64,000 nt of DNA from Daucus carota subsp. sativus (GCF_001625215.2 NC_030381.2:54547214-54611213), one strand, 5' to 3'; counted from the stretch's first letter, positions 43,541-57,759 are shown. Notes: generated from the letters alone by a model not told the origin. Translations and numbers: made by a program.

Positions 43541-46021
43541 ATGAAAATTACTATGAAAGATTCAGAAAGAATGATATGGGATCAGATCAAAAGCCCCCCA
43601 GGAAATGCAAGAGCTTTACCAAAACTAATGCTTTGCCTGGTCTTGATTGTTTCTGCAACTTGTGTAGTGTTTACTGTCAAGTTTGCTGCAAATTCCCCTT
43701 CTTGTGGTGGTGAAAAATTGTACAATTCAGTTCAAAGGAGCCTCTCTGGTCAAGATGTATCAAGGTTTTTGAGTCAGAACAAAACCCTTTTGGTTAAACC
43801 CCCAGAAAAAACTGAGCTCAAACACATTGTTTTTGGCATTGCAGCTTCAGCTAAGCTGTGGGAGAAGAGAAAGAATTACATTAAGTTATGGTGGAGAGGT
43901 GAAAAAATGAGAGGGATTGTTTGGTTAGATAGTCATGTTGATTCGAAGAAAGATGAGGCCTTGAGCTTGCCTGAGGTGAGGATCTCAGGCAAGACGGATC
44001 AATTCGCCTATAAGCACCCGAAGGGGCATAGGTCTGCTATTCGAATTTCAAGGATTGTATCAGAGACTTTGAAGCTGGGAATGCAGAATGTGAGGTGGTT
44101 TGTGATGGGAGATGATGATACATTTTTCTTGACAGAAAATTTAGTGAGGGTTTTGAATAAGTATGATCATAATCAGTATTATTACATTGGGAGCTTATCC
44201 GAGAGTCATTTGCAGAATATTTATTTTTCGTATGGAATGGCTTATGGAGGGGGAGGTTTCGCAATTAGTTACCCATTGGCAAAAGCTCTGGAGAAAATGC
44301 AAGATAAGTGCATTCAGAGATATCCCAATTTGTATGGTTCTGATGAGAGAATTCAGGCTTGTATGGCTGAACTCGGTGTTCCACTTACTAAAGAACTCGG
44401 ATTTCATCAGGTCTCATTTTTACTGTCTCTGACCTTTGCCTTGTTTGTTCTTCATATATCTTGCATATGGTATTTCCCCACTAGGCTATCATTGAATCCT
44501 CGTGTTTTAATTTTTTTTTGAAATCTGTATGGTATTGTATCATGGTTTGCCGACAGAATAGTAACAGAGTCAGGGTGTCTAGTGTCTTGAGAGTACTTGT
44601 TCATGGTATAAAACACAGTAAAATGTTAGTAAAGTCTTAATAATCCTGTACTTCAAATTTCTGTCATTAAGTCACAAGCTGAACAATTGCTACAAAAATA
44701 TGTATGTACTGAACTGAACCAACATCTTCGATCATGAATTACCTGTAGACTATTTCGCGTGCAACTTTAAAAACTCTTCTCCCTATATATAAGTAAATAT
44801 TGTATCGAAGTAGTTTTGAAGCCTAACCTTTCCGGCTTCCAATTATTTACCCGATATTGACACTGTCAATTGGACCGAGTTGTTAGTGTTAGGTTTCTGA
44901 GCCAATAAGCTAATGACATGTATTTTTTTTTTTTTAAAAGTCCAAAAGTGTGTTGCTATCGAAGCATTATTCATGTATAGTGATTGTAGAAACAGGTAGG
45001 GTAGGTAATATGCTTGATGTTTTTAATTTCTCAGTTAAACATAAGGCAAACACTTAACTAGTTACTGTCCTGTAAACTTGCTGAACAACTTTAACTGAGA
45101 CATGTTCTTTGCATTTGACTATCCAGTATGATGTTTACGGGAACTTATTTGGTCTTCTTGCTGCACACCCTGTGACGCCTTTAGTGTCGTTGCATCACCT
45201 TGACGTGGTGGAGCCTATATTCCCAAACGCGACTCGGGTTGAAGCCTTACAACGGCTGATGATTCCAATGAAGCTTGATTCAGCAGGTCTCATACAACAA
45301 TCCATTTGTTATGAAACGAAAAAGACTTGGACCATTTCTGTGTCCTGGGGTTTTGCTGTTCAAATCTTTCGTGGAGTCTTGTCTCCTCGCGAGGTAGAAA
45401 TGCCTTCTAGGACATTTTTGAATTGGTATAAGCGAGCAGATTACACTGGTTATGCTTTCAACACACGTCCAGTTGCACGAATCCCTTGCCAGAAGCCCTT
45501 CGTGTTTTACTTGTCAATGGCCAGATTAAATTCCACCACCAATGAAACAGTGAGCGTATATAATCGTCATCAAGTTCCTCATCCTGATTGCAAATGGAGG
45601 AAGATGGTATCTCCTGCAAACATCGACAAAATAGTGGTTTACAAGAGACCTGATCTGCATCTATGGGATAGGGTAAGCATTATTCTATTTACCATTGCCA
45701 TTCACTCAGCAACTATAACCAGTGTTCTAAAAATCTCCCGATTAATCCTTAAAAAATATTTTACCGATTTACTGATTAATTTGACTAAAAATCACTAATA
45801 AATCCCGAATCGGCAACCTGATTAGTTCTGATTCCCGATTTCTACAACCACGACTATAGCCATTATAACTGTAATCTTTTTTTTTTTTTGTCATCGTGGT
45901 TCATTTGTATCTTTACTTGCAGTCTCCAAGGAGAAACTGTTGCCGGATTTTAGAGTCGAAAAGAAAAAGCCTGGTGTTGGATGTTGGTGTTTGCAGGGAA
46001 GGCGAGATTGCTGAAATATAA
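43541..46021 (+). CDS. DUF604 / Fringe-related glycosyltransferase (GT31-like)
   Basis: Exons 43541-44410, 45127-45672 and 45923-46021 give 504 residues with all junctions in phase 0. A short cytosolic tail is followed by one membrane anchor (about 28-48, LPKLMLCLVLIVSATCVVFT): a type II Golgi enzyme. The luminal domain has HIVFGIAASAKLWEKRKNYI, WRGEKMRGIVWLD, the metal-binding MGDDDTFFLTENLV (DDD at 191-193), YGGGGFAISYPLA and YGSDERIQACMAELGVPLT. These mark plant Fringe-like beta-1,3-glycosyltransferases. Exon 2 carries HPVTPLVSLHHLDVVEPIFP and the basic C-terminus has a short Cys pair (RNCCRI). Acceptor and sugar donor are not known for this group. The start is the first ATG, just after GGTACC. 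Reading through the first donor gives a truncated 326-residue product and is not taken as the gene model. Confidence 0.92.
45725..45860. repeat. Repeat inside glycosyltransferase intron 2
   Basis: AAAAATCTCCCGATTAATCC and, inverted further on, GATTAGTTCTGATTCCCGAT with several CGATTTACTGATTAAT-type motifs suggest a small degenerate MITE. Boundaries not resolved. Confidence 0.35.
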
Positions 46022-47232
46022 GGACCAAGCACAGAACAAGTTTTGTCTCTCTTCTTGCAATCCACATTTGTTTATTAAGTTCTTTATTTTTCAATTCTTC
46101 TGCGTCCAATTTTCGCCAATGTACCTATTCCAGTCTCAATGTATGTAAAACGTTGTAGGACAAACCATACAATAAATTTCATGTTTAATGATTTTCCACA
46201 ACATAGTTTCCTGAACTTTTCTGATCTAAACCGACATATCCGGTACACAAGACTTCCCGCAACAGCAAGTTCCGGTGCTAAATATATTTTGATTATTGCA
46301 TGATTTTACAAGTGTAGAGGTCCAAATCAGGTAGCTAGGTTGAACTACTTTGGTACCTACTCATCTCTTCAATTTTGAATCTGATTGTCGGTTGCATTAT
46401 TGATGCTAAACTGTTGGTGGTAGTTATTTTCAAGACTTCGAATCTCTGTAGTAGGTTTTTTTTTTTTCTTTTTTCAATTTCTCACTAATGCTTTTTTAAT
46501 TATTGGAAAGCTTAAGAAATGTCATTATGTCGGGCTTTCTTTGTCCTAACATGATTGGAATTAATACACGTGTAAAAAGGTGTAGGACATTGATGTTCTT
46601 AATTATTAGTACTGGTTTAAAAGATGGCAACTTTAAACGAGCATGTGGCTTGTTTCTTCATTTTTTCTTTCCCCAAGTCTCAAAACATGTGCCTTTTTGC
46701 ACTTTGGTGGAGTGGTCTGTATAAAACAAGCTTGCAGGTGAATATCTTTTTGCCGATAATCACCCGAACCCGTTTTAATAATGATAATATTTTTATAATA
46801 AAAATAATTATTTTTAAATTTAAATATATATAATAATATAATTTAAAAAACAATTATTTTAAAAATTGTTTGGGTCAAAATGCATTACAAGTGAATCGGA
46901 CACTGAATAGATCGGATTCAGATTGAAATTTTCTAACCTATTACAGGTTCAGGTTGATCCACAAATCTGGATTCAGATTGAAATTTTCTAACCTGTTATA
47001 GGTTGATCCAAAAATCTGGATCAGATAAGACGACCTCACCTCTAAATCCGACATCTTGTTATTTTGTCCCATATATTTGTAACCTGAAAAAATGACGATA
47101 ATTATTTTAAAAGATATATAGGCATATTATCTGGTGACATTATTCAACAAATTTTTCTTCGTATATCTTTCTATTTGTCCCTTCTGCAGCAAATAGCATT
47201 AAAGACACTTGCAAAATACTAAGCATATATTT
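46022..47232. other. Glycosyltransferase 3' UTR and spacer
   Basis: A probable 3' UTR to about 46.2 kb, then AT-rich sequence. No gene supported between the two convergent genes. Confidence 0.5.
46913..47025. repeat. Imperfect tandem repeat, about 55-60 bp unit
   Basis: GGATTCAGATTGAAATTTTC followed by TAACCT(A/G)TTA(C/T)AGGTT occurs twice, each followed by TTGATCCA(C/A)AAATCTGGAT. Confidence 0.85.
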
Positions 47233-47477
47233 GGGCCGTTTGGGTGGGCTTAAAATAAGTGCTTATTGCTTAAAATAAAAAAGTGAAGTAGAAGTTAGAA
47301 GTTAGTTAAGACTTATAAGTGATTAAAGTGTTTGGGAAAAAAACAGAAGTCATGAAACAAAAGCTAGGAATCGTAGCTTTTTATAAGTGCTTCTCGACTT
47401 TTTACACAAACGGTACGAAATAAGTGCTTCTAACTTAAAAGTCTAGAAGCGGGGCTTAAAAGCCCCGCCAAACAGCC
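47233..47477. mobile_element. hAT-like MITE
   Basis: The left end GGGCCGTTTGGGTGGGCTTA pairs with AAGCCCCGCCAAACAGCC at the right. The interior holds repeated AAGTGCTT/AAGCACTT-type and AGAAGTTAGAAG motifs. 245 bp, non-coding. An 8-bp duplication is not clear. Confidence 0.75.
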
Positions 47478-47762
47478 ACATTGTTATTTGGAGTGTCGGT
47501 CCAACATTACGGGAAAAAAATATTTGAGCCTTAAGCAACCTCTTGATTTGAAATGTTCATTGCTGAAAGTCTCATTGGCAAGAAAGTAACTCCAAGATTA
47601 TTGTGAGTCAGGATTGACTTTGGAAGCCTACAAGTATAGGTCCAAGAAAGAAGCTAGAATCTGTGAATCATATTTACAATTAACCAATATAATGTACAAA
47701 GATTAAAAGCAGTAATTGGCTACCATTAAAAGAAGGAACAAGTAAATAGGGAGATTACGCGG

Positions 47763-50700
47763 TTAGGCTTCATCGCTTTCGTCGTCTTCAGGCAACTCCG
47801 CGTCCTCTCCAATACCTTCAAGCAATTGATCAACGTCTTCACCCAACTCTGTTAACCTTGAACTCAGTTTCTCGACTTTGCTCTGTTCTTGCCCGAGGCA
47901 CACAAGCAAATCATTCAATTCTGCTTCGCTCTCCTTCTGGCTTTCTTCCTTTGCTTCTGCCTTTATGGACTCGATATCTGGAAACGGCGTAGCTCCTCCG
48001 GCCTTTAAGGCTTTGATCTCGTTTTCTAATTGGTAGTTTGCCTGTTCTAAGCTATTGTAGGCATCGGATAAGCTCTTCAGATCAGACTCGGTCTGGCTTT
48101 TCTCCATATTGACCATTTCCAATTGCTCTGATACCTCTTGAAGTTGTTTCCTAAGTGTCTCTTCTGAATTTCCAACCACTTTTTGTTCAGAGGGGGGTAA
48201 GCCAGCAGCATCACCTGTCTTCGATGAGTTGCCGGTTGCAATCCGGTTAAGAAGGTCCTTTTGTAAAATAGAGAAAAAAGAAAACAAATGTCAGACGACA
48301 TACTACATGTATGAGTTCCAGCACTATAGTTCCTCGAACAAATCCTGAAACCACAGTACAAACTACAACGGGGTCCAATTTTGTGCAGATACAAAAATCA
48401 GAATGCTGACTGACTGTACAGGGCAAATCCCGTTAACTTATTTTATGATATGCACAACATATATACATTAACAAAAAAAAGGTGTATCAACTACCTGGAT
48501 TTCTGAATGTTGTTTCCTAACAACTGCTTTCAGCCTTTTGGCATAATCAGCATCATTTTCAGCATTCTTTTGTTCCAGTTCTGCTGGCATTACTGCTACA
48601 CTACTCTTTGGTTGAGTATAGATCTGTAATGTGCTTTCCTTGATATCAACTTCCAAACTCTTAATAAAGTTTACAAATTTAGAATCAAATATTGATGACA
48701 GTACAGAATCTTCCTCATTTCTTTCCTCAGTTTCTTCAATATCATTATCAACATCTTCTATCTCTGACATACTTGCAGCATTGGATCTTGACAGAGGTTT
48801 ACGTGGCTGGTCTGGCTTTGCAGATGAGAAACGAAACGTCTTCTGCATGTCCTCAAACTTTAATAAGTAGGATGTTAGTCCCATTTTCTGGTTAATGGAA
48901 TCAACTATGCTATATGAATCCTTTCCTGTATCAGAATTATTATTAAAAACAACACATTCTCCCAATAACACTGCAGCCATCCCTCTTATCCACATAGTTG
49001 TGTCTGGATTGGATACTAGCTCAAAGAGATAAGTAAGGTGAGGACGTGAATCTAGGAAGCATTGCACTGCGCTTGGAAAATTAAAAAGCCATGTGATCAG
49101 CAATTTCAAGATGATTGTTTGACAGTGAAAATTTGACAAGATACTTGACTTCCCATCACCCCCTTTCAAGGAAGAAGCAACAGCCAAGTATTTCATTGTC
49201 TGATGCAACAAGGGCTCTGGTGTTCCGAGTGGGGACATTGCTGCTTCAGTTTGAATTTTTAAAACCTGCACAAGGTCAATGACTTTGATTGAAGAGGAGG
49301 TAACAAAAGTCTCAGACTACCATTTTTAGATCTGAGGAACCATGTCACCGGAGTTTATTATTATTATTATTTATTTATTAATTTATTTTTTGGTGGGGAG
49401 GGGGGATGTAACATGGTATACTATTAGTAAGGAACACATAGGTGACAAAACGAGACTCAAGGCATACCTTCTCCTTGCAAGATATGTTATCCTTTATTAC
49501 ATGGGTAAGAACACTAGCAGCTCTGCAACATGTCTGCAGTCAAAAACATTAGCTGGGAAGGTAATCAACAACTTCATGCAACGAAAGTGCTACTTATAAT
49601 AAAACTTTAAGCCCGCGAGTAGAACACATAATTTATAAAAGTAAAAATATATGATGATATGGATGACCATCCAAACAAGGCATACCATTAGAGCAAGTCC
49701 AAGAGTGTCCTACTTCAAGCCCCAAATATAATATAAAATATCATGTCCTAGTAATTTAGGACAAATTTTAATAACTTGAACTCCAACAATGTGCCTTATT
49801 CTCACAATATGTCTAATATTTTATTATTAAAGACTCTCGTTCATCATTAAAGCGTAATATATAAGCAGACTAGTAGAGAGAGAAAGAGAGTGTTAATTAG
49901 AATTTATAATAAAATATAGAATAGAGCAAGGAGAGACGTGCCCCAAAAATAGGGCTTGAGGAGGTTGTCCTAGTGATATAAGGCATCACTAGGACATTGT
50001 TGGATCAAGTTTTTTCATCAATTGCCCTAAATTATAACTTAGGACATGATGTAGGGCATCTCTTCTGTTGATGCAGGACAAGTTGTAGAATGATGGATAT
50101 AGAATAGAAAACCAAGAATAATGATAAACTTGGGTGAATGAACTGCAGAACTCCCCTTACCCCAAGGGTTTCCCTACCGCAGAAGAAAGAAAAAGATATG
50201 TACCGCAATCCATACAAGAGAGACCCAATTGGATAATTCAATAATATATCAATAATCAAGCCAAGATAAATTGCTTTTATAGAGAATATAAACCCTTAAA
50301 TATAACCTAATAGACTAAGGCCAAAACAATTGGGCTTATTTTCAATAACTTAAATAGAATCTACTAGCCCCACATATATAATTAAATAAATAAATGCACC
50401 AACTTCCAAACACAAAATAGGATTAAACTATATACTAATGAAAATAAAAAAACTCCTTCTATTTTCTTTCCCGTTTCTCATCAACTGTTGGTCAACAAAA
50501 AACCTGGTGGAAGTAAATCATTGTGTACACATAAAGAATGTGAATATCTATTAAAAAAGGACAATCAAAATATAATATCTGTACTAATTATAATTACCTC
50601 AAGATCACCATCATTTTCACTGAGGGTAAGACCACGTAACAGCATGCTGTCATTAAAAGATTTAGTCAATCATAAGTCTCCTCACATTCCAGCAAAAAAT

Positions 50701-53700
50701 TGAAAATGAGAAGACCCATGGAGTTGATTGTGGATATTGTACCAGTTGTATAGAAGCTCAAAAATTTTTAGTGTACATATCAGCGATAATGTAATACAAT
50801 GCGAACATTAAAAACTTACCTTCCAAAGGACATGTTCACATCTTCCTCGTGTGGAAAATGTGCCACTTGATGTGGCTGAGGGATTATAGTGGACGCCAGC
50901 ATCATTTGACCATCAGGGTTATTCTGTAAGATATAGGTGTATTTTAGCATTTAAGATATAGCAATAATAGATTACAGAAATTTAAAAGAAAAAAACTCAA
51001 ACACATCTCTAAAACAAAATCCAAGGAAGCAACTCAGTAAGGAAATAATCTACAGCGACAACCTCACAGAAGCACTTGAAGATATAGTCAGCTGCTAAAA
51101 ATTCTTGTACGCTGGAAGTTCGTAAAACAATTCGGAGAACAGAGTTTAAGGCAGATTCTTCGTGTGGCTTTTCTCCAAGAATTTTTCTTGCAAGAGCCTC
51201 AAGATTCTTCCCATGTCCAGCTATCAGATCACCGATGCATCGAAAGGTCTGGAGAAGTAATTTTTTGATTCTTAAATTTGAATAATAATGATCTATATTA
51301 AGCCTGCATTTAATCAAATATCAATCTTATACTTATTCTTATAACTTATTTAAGTTTCTCTTCAAAAACTCATATAATTTCGCTTGGTAGCATTCTCTTT
51401 TCGTAAGGACAAGGTGCAGAAGATAATAAATATTGCCGGTCTACTTGAGAATATGCTGCTGTGTAAAAGAGATAATTTCTTTTCTTCTTTTTCTTACCTT
51501 CTCTGGGTAACATGACATGATCACATAGTGTAAATAGAAAATAAGGTAACATCTTACATTAAGGTAATCCAAAGCAAGCTATCTTACCGCGCACCGCACA
51601 GCAACAGGAGCCCACTGGCTTTCAACTCCCAACAATAAAAGATTGTCCAGCACTTTTCTCTATTAACATCGAAAATAGTCAATAGAGTGAGATGATGCAT
51701 CAAAAAAGTAATCCATACAGGTCAAAAAGGGTAACCCTTTCTCTTTATGAATCATTGATAATGGCAAAGTGGTAGTATATTCGAGTGTTCAGTACTTTAG
51801 TTATCATTGACAAACCTGAACTAGCACCGTCTTATTTGTCAGAATATTAGCATCTTTTCCTGGCACCATTTCTGGACCACCCGCTATCAACAAACTAATA
51901 GTTTCCAACACACCGAGTAGATTTATCGTCTACTGGTTCCAAGGACAACAGAAATTAATCAGTAACACTTCCGCAAAACCATGAAACTACATATGGCTCA
52001 TGCACACATATTATAGTGGTAGTAACATGCTAGGAGGGATACTATAACAAACAGGCAAACAACTGAAAAACAATTAAAATCTAACCTTCTGTTGGGTAAA
52101 GCTGTATGCACTTCCTCTCAGCTTCAAAATAGATATCAAAGGCTCAAAACCTATTGTCTCCCTCAGCGATACCTATAACACATCCCACAACATTAGTTGG
52201 CTTAGCTAATATCACATTATTTCTATACAATTCTCTCCCACAATCCATATTATAAACACACACATGCACAGTAACAAACAGTAGCTTCTTGTTCTCTTAT
52301 CTAATTAATAAAATGTATAATTTTAACCCAAATTTTTTTACGAACACTTTGTACTGCCTCTGCATCAGTGAGAAGTTATTCTATTACTGATTCAGTTAAT
52401 TTTTCAACAAGGAATAATTTAGTGTAAAAATGTTGGCACAAAATATGAAACGTGTTAAACATGTTATGCTGGGAGGTGTGATGGATTTTTTTTGACGAAT
52501 AATTGATTATTAATGTTAAATGACAGAGGCGGGAAAAAAGTTGAGGGTGAACAAGATTTTATCACTTGACCCCAATTTTATGATCAAATTAATCATGAAT
52601 TTGTAATAGAAATTATACTTATATAGATATTACTCCCTCCGTCCCAATGAATTCTTTACATTGGGATTGGGCACGGAGACTAAGAAAAATGTATGAAGTA
52701 GTATAGAGTAATAAGAAAGAGAAAGAAAAGTCGAGAAAGTGGTGGGACCCATCTATATCTAATGGATAGATTTGAAAAAGTATATGAAAGTAGTGGGTGA
52801 GATTGGGTTTTATATTATAAAACTTTACTATATTTGGAAAGTATTTTAATGTAAAGAAATGAGTAAGACATCCAAAAAAAGGAAACAGTAAGGAATCCGG
52901 TGGGACCAAGGGAGTATGTAACAAAAATAAATGAAGGAAACTTACATTTAATCTATTGTGGATTTGCTAAGTGGTAGATTTTAGTTATTAGATGTATTCA
53001 AAAATTGAGAATGTAAATTCAAAGGACACAATTTTATATTTGAGGATACATCAAATCAAATATCTTTAAACACGCCAAACTAAAAAAATATTGAGAAGAA
53101 ATAATATGTTCACACACAAAAAAAGAAGAAGATAGTTTTTAATCGTCTTGTTTTTTTTGTCATTCAAACTTATCTTCTTTATTCATTTAATAATAGTTAT
53201 CACATATAAAATTCTAAAATTCAATTACTCCCCCCAGACTTTTAACCCGTAGACACTTTGCACCCTTTCCGTTAATTTCTGCCGGTACCGCTAACTTTTG
53301 CAGGGGCATTTTTGGAAATTTAATTATATTTAATTAAAATCAGACCTTTATTTAAATTTTTTGACCATCTAAACGATATTTTTCGGAAAAACTTAAAGAA
53401 CGAAAGTTGTAGAGAATGAAAAGATCTTCTTAGAACTATAAGGTTCGAAATTTTCGTCATTCTTTTTATAATTATTCTAAAAAAATTCAAAAATTAGCAA
53501 TCTTGTAAAAATGAACAATCGTTTTTAAATAATTATTTAAATTTTGAACCTTATTGTTCTAAAAAGATCTTTTTATTCTCTACAACTTTCGTTCTTTAAG
53601 TTTTTTCGAAAAATATCGTTTAGATGGTCAAAAAAATTAAATAAAGGTCTGATTTTAATTAAATATAATTAAATTTCCCAAAATGCCCCTGCAAAAGTTA

Positions 53701-56700
53701 ACGGTAACGGCAGAAATTAACGGAAAGGGTGCAAAGTGTCTACGGGTTAAAAGTTTGGGGCTGCAAAGTGTATTTTCCAAAACTATTAGGTGCAATGTGC
53801 AATATGCTGAAACCAAAGGGGTGCCAATTGCAATTAACTCTTAGTATTAAATATAAAAACTTCACCGTATTAAAGTACTCCTAAATACAAAACCAGCAAG
53901 ATCACTCATGACTATATTTAGTCTTATAAATTAGAAGTAAATTAGTAATTTGTCTCATGTTATGAACAGTCCCGACATATCAAACAAGAAAAGCTTTTTG
54001 ACACGGAGGGAGTATAAACTATATTCAAAATATAAAACATAATAATAAAGCCAGTGGTTTAGGTTAAAAAGTCTCCACATTGACATTATCACTTATGCAA
54101 TGACACTGAGTAAGCTGTTGCTGTTGGACTGTTAATTTTTAAAAAAAATAAAAATTAAGCAGTTTCCGAATTCAGGGTAGGAGGGCATCTAGGCTCGGTA
54201 CGACATGGCTCCGCCCCTGTTAACATTACCATCCTATAATGGCATATAGATAAGAATGAAATGGCAGACCTGATTAGATGTATTATTCCGGAGAAGATTG
54301 TTCAACAACTCAAGGCAATCCTGGATAGTGACCAAAATGAGCAAAGTTAGAGATTTTATTTGTATAATTTCTCAAATCAGGCTTTCGTGCTATCACATGC
54401 ATATATATGTACCAAAAGCAGAAGTAAACAACCAAATGAGGAAGTGTATAAATATTATGCAAACACATAAATATTGGTGCAGATTGCATACATCTAACTA
54501 TCTAATTTTACTGTCCTTGCATAACTTTAAGGATCTGATGGCTAAATTTTGGATGGCTAAATTTTGGAAACACACAGAGACAACTATACAAAACTCCATG
54601 TATCTCTACTAAAGCAATAACACAAATTTGGAGAATTCAAAAGTCTTAAGAAGTATGTGTAGTTCTCATTCCAAGTAAAAAGGTCATCCTGACTGGAACA
54701 GTCAACTAGAGGACACAAGGTATATAAATATTATAGACTGACTGAATGCACAGGAGTCTTATATCATGTGTTCTACAGTCTAAGTTTTACAGTCACCAGT
54801 ACTCTAACCCTCATAAGCATCACAGAGATGATAAAAATTCACATGCACACCACGTCAAAATAAAATTCGAAGAACAGAAGGGTCCTACCATCACCTAATC
54901 ATTTGCGCCATAGTAAGCCAAACACGAGAATATAGTAGTGTCTATGCAAGTAGACACGATCAACTACTAATGTAGTGGTGGCAATGACTATAAAGATGGC
55001 AGGTAATCCAAATAAGAGCTGGGTCTCGCATAACAAAAATTATTCTGAATCATCATTTACGAACGTAATGTTCAATTCAGACATACTTGAATTTGTAGCC
55101 AGTTGATGGGTTGAAGCTATCACTAGATACATTCACAAGTGAAGGCAGAACTCTTACTATTTTTATTAGAAAGAACCCATTGCCCAACTTTCAAGAATGA
55201 AATAAAAAAGTCTAAACACCATATGTTGCATTCTGCACGTGAAACTATTTTATACCAAAAGCATGAAATACTAGAGAATGCCACAAAGATAGGAACTTGT
55301 GCATTTCTCTAAGCAGACATGTGGGTAAATTAAAGTTAAGTATTTCAAATACCTGCACAACAACACCACCTTCTGAACCTCCTTCCTCCTTAATAATACT
55401 AAAAATCTTTTCTAAAGCACCTTCGAAGACAAGAATTTTTTGAATTTCCTACAGTTTGACAGCTAAAACATCAGGTCTGCTTAATCAAAGCAAGTGATAT
55501 AAAAAATAAAGAACAATCATAAGAGTAAATTAGCTTACCTCAGCATCCCGCGTCAAGTACGTAAGAAGTAACAATGCCTCATTTCGTATAACCTAGTGGA
55601 AAACCCCAAATTGTCCATTAAGATCTAATGCGGACCAGAAAAATATTAAGGCGTTGATTAAGAATACCAGGTTCAAACCTCACGATCCATAAGCATATCC
55701 ATAAGGCGAGTTATACCACGAGGAGTGGTGAGAATAGCTTCCTGCAACCTGATAAAGAGGTCAACTATCACCCAAATATTGCCAGAAAATTTAAAGAAAC
55801 AGAATTTTACGCAGCAGCAGAAAACGGCTCTGTATAAAATTACCTATTCCTGGAATTTGTGAGAAGGGCAGTCAAAAGCTGCAGCGTATAATACCGGACA
55901 TAAAAATCCTCCTCTGACTGACAAGGTACATAATCAGTTTTACTTCATCTACATGTATGATCAACACAAATTTTATGCTTAATTTGTTCGCACTACAGAA
56001 AATAATAAGGTCCCTTACCAGCAAACTCAAAAGAAGGGAAATGCTGTCTGCTTCTCTTGATAGCAAATCGGTATTCATTATATCTGGTTGAACCTCATTT
56101 GGAGGACCTTTTGCATGAGCAATTGGAGTTAATGCACTCACAAAAGTTTCAAGAGCCCCCCGAACCTTCACTTGAAAGAACAAAAATATATTAGCATGGC
56201 AAATGTGAATAAGGAAGAGATCTATTACTTAATATACATTGTCCAAACATGTTCTTCATCTACAATCAGGAATATGGCAATTGTGAATAAGGATCTGTTC
56301 CTTGAGACAAATGGAGGTGTTTTTCAGGGAGATTTCCTCCCAAACAAGTGATTCTTTAGGAAGATTAACTAATGTTGGTATTAATATTTTACACTGGCAG
56401 TTATATGTGCAATTTATGATTCAGCCAAAATCTTTGCTACAAAAACCACAATGGGCGGGACAAATTATAATCACATAGAAGCTGCTACAAATTTCTTCTA
56501 AGACTCCTAAGTGGTCGACAATCTGAATCTCATCTTTGTAACTTGTAAATTCAAACCTTGAACGGTATCAGAATAAATAACACAAATATTTATTATTTCC
56601 AGTAACTTATACTATAAACTAAAAAAATAAGTTCATTCCACATATTTGCAAAACTTTCTGTCATCAATATACTCATTTTCCTTCTGTTCAAATCCTTGAA

Positions 56701-57759
56701 TATCAACACAACGAATCACTGCAATTCACTTGTTATTATCCAGACGTCTATTCCAGATATACATTCACCAACTTGTAAAGACAAGGGAGTTAAAAAACAT
56801 AATTTACATTTAATGCTGCCAGGTCATACCATTTCAACATCGTCACGTTCTTCCTTCATGACATTTAAGAGTACAGGAAAGCCTGCAATAGAAGTGGACA
56901 AGTCATCTTAAAAAAAAAAAGCATTCAATATAAGTCATATAACTGCAACTCATTTTTACAGAAAGTGTACCCATTGCACCAAAAGCTAGCTGCGCAGCAC
57001 GGGTTTCTGCCACAACCGATTGCAATTCAATAATTGCATTTCTCCTGTCTTCTGCCAGGACCCCATTACTTATCCGGTCAAGCAACCGTTCAACATAGCT
57101 GTTAAGTGTTAACAAAGTCCATGATTAGATAATCCTAAATTTTTTTTACATCAAGCTCATATGAAAAGTGTATTTCTATTATGCAACATAACTAATGAGA
57201 TGACACGAAAGAGGACACATAACCTATGATAGATAACACCCTACCTTGAGTGCAATAAAATTGAAAATTTTCTACGCTAATGTAGAAGAGGAAAATATAT
57301 TCACCGAGTGATGCTAACTCTTCAGTAAAGTGGTGAAATCATGTCAGGCACTACCTAAAAGTTGCACACAAATACCAAGGGCAAATGCACTACTGTTACG
57401 ACATATTTCTGGTAATTCCATGATATACAAAGTAAAAATGTGTAACCTAAACTCTATTCAAGTTCAGTTTCCTAAAACGAACCATCTACTCAAACTAAAT
57501 TCTCGCATAAGTCAATATTATACTTCTCAACCAAAACAAACAACACAAAACATTTGCAGAAAAAGAACATTACCTATCCTCACTTGACCCCGAGTTCTCA
57601 TTTCCGAACATCCGCCCAACAACCCCCTGCACATAATCACCCAAATAAAAAAGTCAAGACTAAATCTTTCAACATATACGATAACGATACTAATCATATC
57701 CTTCAACTAATACCAAAACAATTCCGTAAAAATACCTTATATCCGGAAACCAAATCCAT
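47763..57759 (-). CDS. GC6: Golgin candidate 6 (p115/Uso1-type vesicle tethering factor)
   Basis: Nineteen coding exons, all phase-consistent, giving 897 residues: 57759-57736, 57626-57574, 57098-56971, 56882-56830, 56165-56019, 55917-55844, 55748-55679, 55592-55539, 55448-55353, 54320-54270, 52172-52086, 51929-51816, 51659-51588, 51248-51063, 50923-50820, 50646-50598, 49533-49468, 49265-48495, 48257-47763. The start MDLVSGYKGVVGRMFGNEN matches Arabidopsis GC6 (MAG4). The first two thirds is the armadillo-repeat globular head (TTPRGITRLMDMLMDREVIR; LNNLLRNNTSNQVSLRETIG). A coiled coil follows near 750-860 (LKSLSDAYNSLEQANYQLEN), then an acidic tail. It tethers ER-derived vesicles at cis-Golgi and acts in storage-protein and general secretory traffic. 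A 5' UTR intron is likely, with a donor CT|GTAAGT near 58175. Intron 10 (2.1 kb) holds a MITE and a long-inverted-repeat element. Looks complete and functional. Confidence 0.95.
49690..50076. mobile_element. MITE in GC6 intron, same family as 9240-9592
   Basis: It shares AAATATAATATAAAATAT, CTAGTAATTTAGG, CTCCAACAATGTGCC and ATTTATAATAAAATA types with the 9.2-kb element. The ends GAGCAAGTCCAAGAG and GGGCATCTCTTCTGTTGATG are diverged. Lies in the intron between the exons at 50598 and 49533. Confidence 0.6.
52631..52916. mobile_element. Stowaway-like MITE in GC6 intron 10
   Basis: TACTCCCTCCGTCCCAATGA at the left and GGTGGGACCAAGGGAGTA at the right, flanked by TA, 286 bp. The minus frame 52619-52924 is translation through this element. 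Confidence 0.85.
53230..53842. mobile_element. Long-terminal-inverted-repeat (Mutator-like) element in GC6 intron 10
   Basis: Left arm 53232-53454 is near-perfectly inverted at 53548-53760, for example ACTTTTAACCCGTAGACACT against AGTGTCTACGGGTTAAAAGT. The arms are about 210 bp around a loop of about 90 bp. The right side continues to TGCCAATTGCAATTAACTC at 53842, the typical outer end of this repeat type, with no partner on the left. So the left outer end has been lost. Non-coding. Confidence 0.85.

Noticed and set aside
49342-49599. Plus-strand ORF inside GC6
   Set aside because: Lies across an intron and an antisense exon of GC6; no independent support.
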